DNA from: JBDRKE01 sp043814315
GTDB lineage: Bacteria; Omnitrophota; Gorgyraeia; Gygaellales; Profunditerraquicolaceae
Length of the DNA: 11,258 nucleotides
Assembly: GCA_043814315.1 (NCBI GenBank)
Contig: JBDRKE010000013.1
Span: forward strand, 1-11,258
Reading direction: 5' to 3'
Shown: positions 1 to 5,644 of the stretch, one piece after another
How positions within the stretch are numbered: position 1 is the first letter of the stretch
How the letters are laid out: the number at the start of each line of letters is the position of its first letter
Made by a program: the position numbers and the translations under genes
The notes under the pieces: generated by a model
What the model saw: the letters and a program-made list of their open reading frames with translations, nothing else
The model's database searches: none
What the model was told of the DNA's origin: nothing

Positions 1-141
1 CAGGCGTAGAACTAGGCCCATGGGATGCTTTACTAACTACGATAGCGTAAGCCGTATAATTTACGCTATTTTTAACCGTCTAAACTCCAAATGGCAAGAG
101 AAACCTTTAAAGCAATTTACACAATTTATTTGACATTACCG
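1..141 (+). mobile_element. Right end of an IS256-type insertion sequence (partial)
   Basis: This is inferred from the transposase fragment. The stop codon lies inside an A/T-rich stretch reading TTTACACAATTTATTTGACA (116-135). From memory, IS256-type terminal inverted repeats often carry a TTTACACA core and overlap the end of the transposase gene. The element therefore probably ends at about 138-142. The left end and any target duplication are outside the window, so the boundary is approximate. Confidence 0.4.
2..133 (+). CDS. IS256/mutator-type transposase, C-terminal fragment (cut by window edge)
   Basis: Frame 2 is open from the window edge to a TGA at 131-133 and gives 43 residues. The fragment starts with an Arg-rich stretch RRRTRPMGCF, continues with SRIIYAIFNRLNSKW and ends with LKQFTQFI. 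I recognise this as the extreme C-terminus of mutator-type (IS256 family) transposases, where a basic R-R-T-R-P motif is followed by an I-Y-A-x-x-x-x-N helix and a short F-T-Q tail. The DDE catalytic residues would lie upstream and outside the window, so intactness cannot be judged. It points toward the nickel operon (convergent with nikO). The alternative is an unrelated small basic protein, which I consider unlikely because of the motif combination. Confidence 0.65.
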   Translation, partial: RRRTRPMGCFTNYDSVSRIIYAIFNRLNSKWQEKPLKQFTQFI

Positions 142-178
142 GGATAAAGTTTTTTAACGCACATTAATTAAGGTAAAT

Positions 179-326
179 CTTTTAAGGTATCAGGTAATTA
201 GGATATCAGGATTTGGAGATTAGGGGATCGGGAGATTAGGAAAAAATTTGATTTAGAGCTATCCCGATCTCCTGATATCCCAATATCCAAATCCCAATAC
301 CCCGATACCCTGATAACCTTAAAAAG
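179..326. repeat. Long imperfect inverted repeat, copy 1 (GGGATATC-type modules)
   Basis: The left arm (179-240) and the right arm (261-326) are inverted copies of each other with roughly three quarters identity, separated by an A/T-rich loop (241-260). The outermost pairing is near perfect: CTTTTAAGGTATCAGG (179-194) against the complement of the stretch ending AACCTTAAAAAG (315-326). Inside the arms, G-pairs or triplets recur every 7-9 bases in modules such as GGATATCAGG and GGATTTGGAGAT. A second copy with the same module order lies at 5505-5625. It starts 38 nt downstream of the nikO stop, so it would form a long hairpin in the 3' untranslated end of the nickel operon transcript. It contains no ORF. 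It could be a REP/BIME-like or MITE-like element. Confidence 0.8.
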
Positions 327-364
327 TTACCCAATTATTGAATCAGTACAACAAAACCTGTTTT

Positions 365-1189
365 TTAGCCTGCAGAATGGTGATCCCGTTCATGCTGGTG
401 AAGGTGGGGATGGATGTGAATTTTATCTTTGTGCCTGTGGCTGTGAATATGCACCAGGTTGTTTTCTTTCAAAAAGGGAATGTCTTCTAATAATTCCCGC
501 GCCGCAGCGCTTCGAATAATCTTCTTCGTACGGCCCAACACATAAACGGTATCTGAAATTTCCTCTACGATATGCAGATCGTGGGTGGCTGTAATAACGG
601 TCCTGCCTTCCAGATGGGCCTCCATGACAATATCGATAATCTGCCTGGACGTGAAGGGGTCGAGTCCTGCGGTGGGCTCATCCAGAATGATGACCTGCGG
701 CTCCATGATCAGCGTAGAGGCGATGGCAACCTTGCGCTTTTCCCCAATGCTTAATTGATGGGGAGACCTGTGGATTAAATCTTTTAAGCCGAGTAAGTCC
801 GTTAACTTATCAAAACGCTTTTCGATCTCTTCTTTTGCTATCCCCAGCTGCAAAGGGCCAAAGATAATATCCTCTTTGACCGTGGGGCAGAACAACTGTG
901 CGTCGGAGTTCTGGAAAATAAACCCCACGCGGCTGCGGAAGAACCGCGAAAAGGCCTCTTCCAGGAATACCTTTTCGTTTAATTCCCTGCCGAATGCCCT
1001 TATGCGTCCCCTGTCAGGAAATATAAGCCCGTCGAGTAACTGAAGAAGCGTTGACTTGCCCGTGCCGTTAGCTCCCAGGATAGAGATTTTTTCTGCCTTT
1101 CCGATGGCCATATCGACCCCGCAAAGGGCGGGAAACTTACCCATGTAAGAAAAGGCAACGTCTTTTAATTCAAAAAGGGGTTCAGGCAT
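365..1189 (-). CDS. nikO: Nickel/cobalt ECF transporter ATPase (NikO/CbiO) with His-rich tail
   Basis: This is the cytoplasmic ATPase (A component) that powers a group I energy-coupling factor importer for Ni2+ or Co2+. In the 274-aa product, Walker A GANGTGKST is at 39-47, the Q-loop Gln at 93 in IFQNSDAQLF, a signature LSIGE at 146-150 (variant of LSGGQ), Walker B VIILDEP at 166-172, the D-loop GLD at 175-177 and the H-loop His at 203. Residues 247-271 form a His-rich tail with 11 His in 25 residues, mostly alternating H-x-H. This is not part of the ATPase fold and is a plausible metal store or chaperone segment. The ATG at 1189 overlaps nikQ by 25 nt, so translation is probably coupled. 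It is the last gene of the nikMNQO run. Nickel is preferred over cobalt because of the linked nikR. Confidence 0.93.
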   Translation of the reverse strand: MPEPLFELKDVAFSYMGKFPALCGVDMAIGKAEKISILGANGTGKSTLLQLLDGLIFPDRGRIRAFGRELNEKVFLEEAFSRFFRSRVGFIFQNSDAQLFCPTVKEDIIFGPLQLGIAKEEIEKRFDKLTDLLGLKDLIHRSPHQLSIGEKRKVAIASTLIMEPQVIILDEPTAGLDPFTSRQIIDIVMEAHLEGRTVITATHDLHIVEEISDTVYVLGRTKKIIRSAAARELLEDIPFLKENNLVHIHSHRHKDKIHIHPHLHQHERDHHSAG

Positions 1190-1995
1190 ATCAAGACAAC
1201 TCCCAGAAGCCAGGCCCAGTCTCGGGCGCTGGTTTTGAATTCATCCAAGACTTTCGGCTCTCCCCTGTAGCCCCTGGAAAGCATAGCATTGTAAATTTCA
1301 TTGTTCAGTTGATAGGACCTCTGCCAGAGGCTGGCCATATTCCAGGTGACGATCTCGCGGCCCCTATTATGGGGGACATGACGGCCTGCCCTGCTTTCCA
1401 TGGCCCGGTAGGTGTTTTCAATGATTTCTATAAACAGATAAATGTACCTGTAACACATGCCGATAACCATCACAAATACCTGCGGTATCCCAAAAATCCG
1501 TAAGACCCGAAGCAGCTGCGTATGCCGGGTGGTGAGGCTCAAAAGAATGACAAATGAAACGCACGTGGCCACGCGGCTTAAGAAAAACGCCGCACTATAC
1601 AATCCGGGCCTGGTTATGACAAGTCCTTTTCCCCATAAAAGGGGAATCTCAAGCAAGGGCTCTCCCGGCGTAAAAAACTCAAAAAGCGCAGGGAGCGCGA
1701 TAAAAAAAGAAAACAGGGGGATGAATATCCAGGTGCGCTTGAGGAAAAACTTAATGTTTATTTGGGAAACAGCACTTAAAAACAGGCAGAATAAATATAA
1801 ACCGAACAGAAAAAAAATGCTTTTAGCGAGAAGGATGGATAACAGAAACAGGAGAGTCGCAAACACCTTTATCCGGGGGTCTCTAGCCTGCAGGAAACCG
1901 TTTTTTAACGCGTACTCCTCGGCAAAGATAGACTCTTTCAGAAAAGAAAGAGCGCCTGCCAGGAAGCGCTCTATGAAATTATGGCTTACGGACAC
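1165..1995 (-). CDS. nikQ: ECF transporter transmembrane component NikQ/CbiQ
   Basis: This is the T component, an integral membrane protein that couples the ATPase to the substrate-binding M subunit. The 276-aa product has hydrophobic stretches near 44-75, 88-106, 133-155, 170-190 and 258-275. The two cytoplasmic coupling motifs typical of T components are visible: AMESRAGR at 198-205 and AMLSRGYRGE at 237-246, both variants of the Ala-Arg-Gly signature that docks in the ATPase groove. The start codon is GTG (1993-1995), as no nearby in-frame ATG exists. It lies one base after the nikN stop, so translation probably relies on coupling, and no strong Shine-Dalgarno is seen. Its end overlaps nikO by 25 nt. 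Confidence 0.92.
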   Translation of the reverse strand: MSVSHNFIERFLAGALSFLKESIFAEEYALKNGFLQARDPRIKVFATLLFLLSILLAKSIFFLFGLYLFCLFLSAVSQINIKFFLKRTWIFIPLFSFFIALPALFEFFTPGEPLLEIPLLWGKGLVITRPGLYSAAFFLSRVATCVSFVILLSLTTRHTQLLRVLRIFGIPQVFVMVIGMCYRYIYLFIEIIENTYRAMESRAGRHVPHNRGREIVTWNMASLWQRSYQLNNEIYNAMLSRGYRGEPKVLDEFKTSARDWAWLLGVVLICLNPFLN

Positions 1996-1996
1996 G

Positions 1997-2335
1997 TTAT
2001 TTGTCTTTCTTAAGGCCCAGCATCCTGCCTATGAGTGCCATCACGACGGCAACAATAGCGATTCCCGTTATCGCGGATATTATATAAGCAAGGCTTAAAG
2101 AGGGCAAACCTTTTTCTTCCCAGCCTACAAAGGTATAATCAGGAAGAGGCGCTCTCCAGAGGCTTGAAAGTTTCTCTAATCCCTGCGGAATATAACCGGT
2201 TAATTCCCTGATGGCATCAAGCCCCCACTCCCCCCAGGCATCCCCTGTCTTGAAAAGTTCCGGAAGCATAAGCCCCAAAGGAGAAAGAAAAATAAGGATT
2301 CCGATACCTATCCATAATTTGCTCGTTGTCTTCAT
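1997..2335 (-). CDS. nikN: PDGLE-domain small membrane subunit NikN
   Basis: This is the small accessory subunit that sits with the M component in nickel ECF importers. The 112-aa product has an N-terminal membrane segment (about 8-27), an extracytoplasmic loop containing GEWGLDAI (35-42) and PQGLEKL (50-56), then APLPDY (62-67), and a second membrane segment (about 82-104) with a basic tail. PQGLE is a one-residue variant of the PDGLE signature that names this domain family. Two membrane helices with the signature between them is the expected layout. It overlaps nikM by 4 nt (ATGA at 2332-2335). The PDGLE type, rather than classical CbiN, fits nickel specificity, although some PDGLE proteins are annotated with cobalt systems. 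Confidence 0.88.
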   Translation of the reverse strand: MKTTSKLWIGIGILIFLSPLGLMLPELFKTGDAWGEWGLDAIRELTGYIPQGLEKLSSLWRAPLPDYTFVGWEEKGLPSLSLAYIISAITGIAIVAVVMALIGRMLGLKKDK

Positions 2336-3021
2336 GCGGCTATTCCCCCTTCTGCTCCTATAAGAGACGGATCTTGTTTTTGCAGATATTTAATGACAAG
2401 CGCCGTAACAACGGCTTCGACCCATCCGAATATCAACATGTGCTCTCCCAGCATGGCAGGAATCGCTACATTCAAGCCGTAGGGACAATACAGCGACTGG
2501 CCACTTGCGGTTTTATGCAATAACGGCTGGATACCGAACATAACCGCAGTGGATAGTGCGGCAATATTTAAAGCGATATATCCGGCTATACCCGCCGCAA
2601 CCACCCGTTTTTTTGAGGTAACGGGAGATGAGCCGCTGATAAACTTATACAAGTAATACCCTGTAAAAACCTGGATAAACGCCATATTGAAACAGTTGGC
2701 GCCTATGGCCGTGATTCCTCCGTCGCCAAACAGGAGAGCCTGAACCACTAAAGCCACGGTCACCGCGATACAGGCGGCCCAGGGCCCCAGAAGAATGGCC
2801 GCTAAAACCCCTCCTGTAGCGTGGCCCGTTGAGCCGCCGGGAATGGGTACGTTAAACATCATGATGACAAAACTAAAAGCCGCACCGATGGCTAAAAGCG
2901 GCACCTGCCTGGCCTTAAGCGTTCTTTTGACAATCCGCGAAGCCGCACTCCAAACCGGCAGCATCACGGCATATAAAACAACGACTGTCGGCGGCCCCAA
3001 ATATCCGTCGGGAATATGCAT
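2332..3021 (-). CDS. nikM: Nickel/cobalt ECF substrate-specificity component NikM/CbiM
   Basis: This is the membrane S component that binds Ni2+ or Co2+. The 229-aa product begins MHIPDGYLGP. In this family the mature amino terminus and His2 form the square-planar metal site, so the start at 3021 must be exact. It is preceded by a strong Shine-Dalgarno AAGGAGG (3028-3034, minus strand) six bases from the ATG. Other family features are GGSTGHATGG (62-71, with His67), GDGG (99-102) and GANCFNM (107-113). The protein is hydrophobic throughout with six to seven membrane spans. It opens the nikMNQO run, and the 121-nt gap to the upstream porin carries an inverted repeat but no clear promoter. It may be co-transcribed with the porin. 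Confidence 0.94.
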   Translation of the reverse strand: MHIPDGYLGPPTVVVLYAVMLPVWSAASRIVKRTLKARQVPLLAIGAAFSFVIMMFNVPIPGGSTGHATGGVLAAILLGPWAACIAVTVALVVQALLFGDGGITAIGANCFNMAFIQVFTGYYLYKFISGSSPVTSKKRVVAAGIAGYIALNIAALSTAVMFGIQPLLHKTASGQSLYCPYGLNVAIPAMLGEHMLIFGWVEAVVTALVIKYLQKQDPSLIGAEGGIAA

Positions 3022-3095
3022 AATTTGCCTCCTTTTCTACCCCTCGCCTGAATTTTTTGGAAAACACTGCGCAGGCTCGGGATTAATTCGTCCAG

Positions 3096-3135
3096 ACAAC
3101 TTATGTTCGTTCTCTTCGTTCACTCCATAAGTTGT
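3096..3135. other. Inverted repeat between porin and nikM
   Basis: Perfect 10-bp arms ACAACTTATG (3096-3105) and CATAAGTTGT (3126-3135) flank a 20-nt loop that contains two copies of TTCGTT. It lies in the 121-nt gap between the porin stop and nikM. There is no adjacent U-run, so it is not an obvious intrinsic terminator. It could be a stem that modulates read-through or mRNA stability between porin and transporter, or a DNA operator. The pattern does not match the NikR-like sites found elsewhere in this window. Confidence 0.5.
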
Positions 3136-3142
3136 GGCCTCA

Positions 3143-4498
3143 TTAAAAATCCACCTGAGCCCTCATACCCCCCACAAAGATACCGCTTGTATCATCCGTA
3201 ACATCTTTACCGAAGGGATTCCAGACATATTGGAAGTCAGGGCTGATAGATAAATGGTCGTTTACGAATATCCTGTAATAAACCTCGAGATGGCCTTCAG
3301 GATTAGCGTTACGCGCTGGATCTTCATCTTTATAATTATCCGAAGGGGTCACCTGGCCGACTGCAAAAGCAAGCATGTCTTTTTCTCTGCCCCAGGGATG
3401 ACCTTCCAACTGGAGGCCCGCGCTCCAGGAATGCTCCAGGGAGAAATTAAGGTCACCTGTAGCCATAATACCAAGGTTGTAAACCTTTGGATTCTCCCAG
3501 CCATAGCGGCAGAAGACTGTGACGGACTCGCTGAATTTCTGGTCAAAACTTAAACCAAAGCCATAAGCAGCCTCTTTTTCTTTCGATGAATCCAGCCATT
3601 TCGTGTGATGCCCATTGCTGTTCCAGGCGAGAAAACGGTAGTTGCCGGGAAGCTCAAAGAAGCCGGTTTTAAACGTTACCTGAGCGATATTAAAGAGGCT
3701 ATCTGCGATTTTCTCCCCGTCGCTGTCGCCGTCAAATACGCCAAGCCCTAATTCCAGCCATTCTGAAGGTAAATAGGCCAAGCGGATGCCTGCGGCATTG
3801 TCCGGAAACTCAATGACGGGGGAATTACGAAAAATCCTGCCCAGGAATTGAGTTGTCTCATCATTAGCTGCCTCATTGTTATCAAAATAGGCGCTGGGAT
3901 CCAGCTTGCCGAAAGTCAAAGCCGCTTTATCTGCAAACAGAAGCTGTTCATACCAAAACTCTGTGAGCTGGACATTATCCTCACTATCTCCGGCATCGCG
4001 GTTAACGTTGCTATAGAGCGTAAGATCATCTTCAAGCCCTGCACCCCTGCCAGCCTCAAGATGCAAGAACGCCCTGCCGCCTATTTCCCTAAACTCTTTA
4101 CCAAGGGTAATGTCCGCTGAATAAGAGGCGTCTGCCCTAGAAACCTTTTTCTGGACGCCTGCCGTCGCATTGTTAACGTTAGGGATACCCTGCACAATTA
4201 CGGTGCTACCGACTCCGATTTCGAGGCCTTCGATGAGCTGAATAGGCACACCCTCCTGCCGATGCAGCTGCGTATCGAACTGGGCCAGCCGTGATTCGTA
4301 TGCGGCTATTTTTTTATCCTGGCCTAAAATACATTGTTTCTGTTCAACGATACACTCTTGCTGCCATCTGCTTTTCTCTTCGAGCGCCTCAATCCGCGCC
4401 TCAAGCTGTTTCAGTTTTTCCTGGACATTTTCTTCATCGGCCTGGCCCCTGCCGAAATAGCCCAGCATTAATATAATACATACGACAATGGCTCTCAT
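3143..4498 (-). CDS. OprB-like outer-membrane porin with N-terminal coiled coil; candidate nickel porin
   Basis: This 451-aa protein appears to be an outer-membrane beta-barrel. It starts with a signal peptide (about 1-20, ending GRGQA), followed by a Glu/Lys/Gln-rich heptad region (about 24-80) predicted to be a periplasmic coiled coil. The rest alternates hydrophobic and polar residues in beta-strand fashion and ends in an aromatic residue (AQVDF), the usual BAM signal. The segment TFGKLDPSAYFDNNEAANDE with following TTQFLG is typical of the OprB carbohydrate-porin family. I chose the ATG at 4498 over the TTG one codon earlier because the AGGAG site then has a six-base spacing. It lies between nikR and nikM behind a candidate NikR operator, so its substrate may be nickel rather than sugar. 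This is inference; the fold is confident, the substrate is not. Confidence 0.85.
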   Translation of the reverse strand: MRAIVVCIILMLGYFGRGQADEENVQEKLKQLEARIEALEEKSRWQQECIVEQKQCILGQDKKIAAYESRLAQFDTQLHRQEGVPIQLIEGLEIGVGSTVIVQGIPNVNNATAGVQKKVSRADASYSADITLGKEFREIGGRAFLHLEAGRGAGLEDDLTLYSNVNRDAGDSEDNVQLTEFWYEQLLFADKAALTFGKLDPSAYFDNNEAANDETTQFLGRIFRNSPVIEFPDNAAGIRLAYLPSEWLELGLGVFDGDSDGEKIADSLFNIAQVTFKTGFFELPGNYRFLAWNSNGHHTKWLDSSKEKEAAYGFGLSFDQKFSESVTVFCRYGWENPKVYNLGIMATGDLNFSLEHSWSAGLQLEGHPWGREKDMLAFAVGQVTPSDNYKDEDPARNANPEGHLEVYYRIFVNDHLSISPDFQYVWNPFGKDVTDDTSGIFVGGMRAQVDF

Positions 4499-4522
4499 CA
4501 ATCTCTCCTCTTTTTTGCTACG

Positions 4523-4551
4523 AATATAGTAATCGTGTTACGATTGGATAA
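4523..4551 (-). promoter_or_regulatory. Possible promoter for the porin-nikMNQO unit
   Basis: On the minus strand, a -10-like TATATT (4523-4528, five of six matches to consensus) has a poor -35 TTATCC (4546-4551) 17 bases upstream. A weak -35 is acceptable only if other factors help, so this is tentative. The candidate NikR operator at 4535-4562 would cover the -35 region. Confidence 0.35.
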
Positions 4552-4562
4552 AAAAATAATAC
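4535..4562. promoter_or_regulatory. Candidate NikR operator upstream of the porin
   Basis: GTGTTAC (4535-4541), 14 bases, then ATAATAC (4556-4562). Both halves fit GTRTTAY-N13/14-RTAAYAC exactly, which is the non-enterobacterial NikR motif as I remember it from comparative genomics. It lies between the nikR stop and the porin start. A similar pair occurs in the nikR promoter (4989-5015), and this independent recurrence supports it. Confidence 0.65.
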
Positions 4563-4570
4563 CCCCCCTG

Positions 4571-4987
4571 CTAGGTGAGCCTTTTTCCGGTTGTCGCCAT
4601 GCTCAGCGTCCCGTGCTTAACCCCCTTAACAGATTTAAGGGTATCCGCCAGCTTTTGCACTAAAGCGGTACGGCCTTTTACCGCGATAATCTCAAGGCAG
4701 TTATGATGATCCAGGTGAACGTGCTGGGCCGAAATAATCAGGTCCTGAAAACCGTGCTGGATATCGGTTATTTTATTGAGCAGCTCCCTCTTGTGATGGT
4801 CGTAAATGAGGGTTATGGCGCCCGCCACCTCCCCTCCCCCTTCCCATTCCTTTTGCACGAGCTCCTGACGGATCAAGTCCCTTAGGGCTTCGGAACGGTT
4901 AGAATAGCCTTTTTTTCGAAGCCGGTCATCGAATTTCTTCGACAGGCCGCTGTCTAAAGATATGCCAAACCTGATTAATTCCGACAT
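4571..4987 (-). CDS. nikR: Nickel-responsive repressor NikR
   Basis: This is a Ni2+-dependent ribbon-helix-helix regulator that represses nickel uptake genes when nickel is plentiful. The 138-aa product has an N-terminal RHH DNA-binding domain (about 3-45; IRFGISLDSGL strand, then the SNRSEALRDLI helix) and a C-terminal ACT-like tetramerisation domain. The square-planar nickel ligands of the family are all present: His78, His89, His91 (HVH) and Cys97, offset by two from E. coli His76/His87/His89/Cys95. Length matches the family. It starts with ATG at 4987 and no Shine-Dalgarno is visible. It is transcribed toward the porin and nikMNQO, 72 bases upstream of the porin start. A promoter with a candidate self-operator lies directly upstream, indicating autoregulation. 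Confidence 0.95.
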   Translation of the reverse strand: MSELIRFGISLDSGLSKKFDDRLRKKGYSNRSEALRDLIRQELVQKEWEGGGEVAGAITLIYDHHKRELLNKITDIQHGFQDLIISAQHVHLDHHNCLEIIAVKGRTALVQKLADTLKSVKGVKHGTLSMATTGKRLT

Positions 4988-4988
4988 T

Positions 4989-5015
4989 TTATTACGTTTT
5001 GTAAAATAATAACAC
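4989..5015. promoter_or_regulatory. Candidate NikR autoregulatory operator
   Basis: TTATTAC (4989-4995), 13 bases, then ATAACAC (5009-5015). The right half fits the motif RTAAYAC exactly and the left fits GTRTTAY at six of seven positions. The site covers the predicted -10 box (5006-5011) and start point of nikR, an ideal place for repression by its own product. Confidence 0.6.
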
Positions 5016-5033
5016 GAAAGAACAGCCTGTCAA
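5006..5033 (-). promoter_or_regulatory. nikR promoter (sigma70-like)
   Basis: On the minus strand, a perfect -35 TTGACA (5028-5033) is followed by a 16-base spacer and -10 TATTAT (5006-5011, five of six). The start point would fall near 4999, leaving a leader of about a dozen bases before the nikR ATG. It is the best sigma70-type promoter seen in the window. Confidence 0.7.
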
Positions 5034-5064
5034 GGTTTATTTAATCTTTTTAAATTTTTTCTGG

Positions 5065-5460
5065 TCAGAATTTCTTATTCAGGCCGTATTTTCCCGTGCC
5101 CATGATCATCAGGGCCAGGCAAACGCAGGCAATGATAAAATTATATTCAAATCCTCCGCCGGCCATAAAGAATCCTTTGGCCAGATGCACCTTTGCGGCC
5201 GCAATGAGTATCAATATTAACAGCAGCAAAGAGGATATCCTCGTGGATAAGCCCGTAATCAAAGCCAGGCCCCCTAACAACTCAACGTAGGCTGCCAGAT
5301 ACGCCCAAAATAGAGAAGGGTTGAATCCTAAACCGGCCAGCATTCGGGAGAATCCCGTGATGCCGGAACCTTTAAATAACCCAAAGGCCTTTTGTAATCC
5401 ATGTGCCAGAAACATGAATCCTAAGCCAAGTCTCAATATCAAGCTTGCCAGATCCACCAT
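5065..5460 (-). CDS. DoxX family integral membrane protein
   Basis: This small membrane protein of the DoxX/YphA-like family has four predicted helices (about 4-22, 48-70, 74-92 and 103-122). The 131-aa product opens with LILRLGLGFMFLAHGLQKAFG, a hallmark of DoxX proteins (R-x-x-x-G-x-x-F-x-x-H-G-x-x-K). It has the conserved mid-helix E-L-x-G-G-x-x-L-x-x-G and a late G-G-G-F-E-Y-N. Members are linked variously to thiosulfate:quinone oxidoreductase and to redox or oxidative-stress complexes, but most have unknown function and none is proven here. The ATG at 5460 has a very strong Shine-Dalgarno AGGAGGTGA (5464-5472). It appears to be a stand-alone gene, 77 bases upstream of nikR and on the same strand. 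Confidence 0.88.
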   Translation of the reverse strand: MVDLASLILRLGLGFMFLAHGLQKAFGLFKGSGITGFSRMLAGLGFNPSLFWAYLAAYVELLGGLALITGLSTRISSLLLLILILIAAAKVHLAKGFFMAGGGFEYNFIIACVCLALMIMGTGKYGLNKKF

Positions 5461-5504
5461 GCGTCACCTCCTCGTATAATATCTGTTGTTAAGTAAGTCA
5501 AACA

Positions 5505-5625
5505 CGGTTATCAGGAAATTGGGATATCGGGATTTGGAGATCAGGATATCGGGACATTGGGTCCTTTGTCCCGATCCCTGATACCCCGATATCCAAATCC
5601 TAATACCCCGATATCCTGATATCCG
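5505..5625. repeat. Long imperfect inverted repeat, copy 2 (GGGATATC-type modules)
   Basis: The left arm (5505-5560) and right arm (5568-5625) are inverted copies with about 80% identity and a very short loop near 5561-5568. The left arm carries GGGATATCGGGATTTGGAGA (5521-5540), closely matching copy 1 at 201-220. G-runs recur every 7-9 bases, with GATATC sequences between them. It begins 19 nt downstream of the NDH-2-like gene stop, the same relative position as copy 1 after nikO. It also lies just upstream of doxX. No ORF is present. A REP/BIME-like element, a MITE-like element or a structured 3' end are the main options. Confidence 0.8.
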
Positions 5626-5644
5626 CATTTAACATACTGCTGCC

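Noticed and set aside
42..73. Hairpin ATAGCGTAA/TTACGCTAT followed by five Ts, resembling an intrinsic terminator
   Set aside because: It lies inside the open transposase frame (2-133), has only three G/C pairs and a ten-base loop, so it is more likely coincidental coding sequence.
179..326. Short repeated modules as a CRISPR array
   Set aside because: Modules are 7-9 bases, degenerate and inverted around a loop, with no constant repeat-spacer structure and no cas genes.
1457..2098. Long open frame of 213 codons on the plus strand, opposite nikQ and nikN
   Set aside because: It is antisense to two clear membrane-protein genes, is highly basic as expected from the reverse of hydrophobic codons, and shows no recognisable domain.
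4531..4545. Palindrome AATCGT-GTT-ACGATT as a separate operator
   Set aside because: It overlaps the better-supported GTGTTAC half-site of the NikR candidate and has only six-base arms, so it needs no separate explanation.
5473..5501. TTGACT-N17-TATACG on the minus strand as a doxX promoter
   Set aside because: Spacing is right, but transcription would begin inside the strong Shine-Dalgarno (5464-5472) and remove part of it; a promoter further upstream is more sensible.
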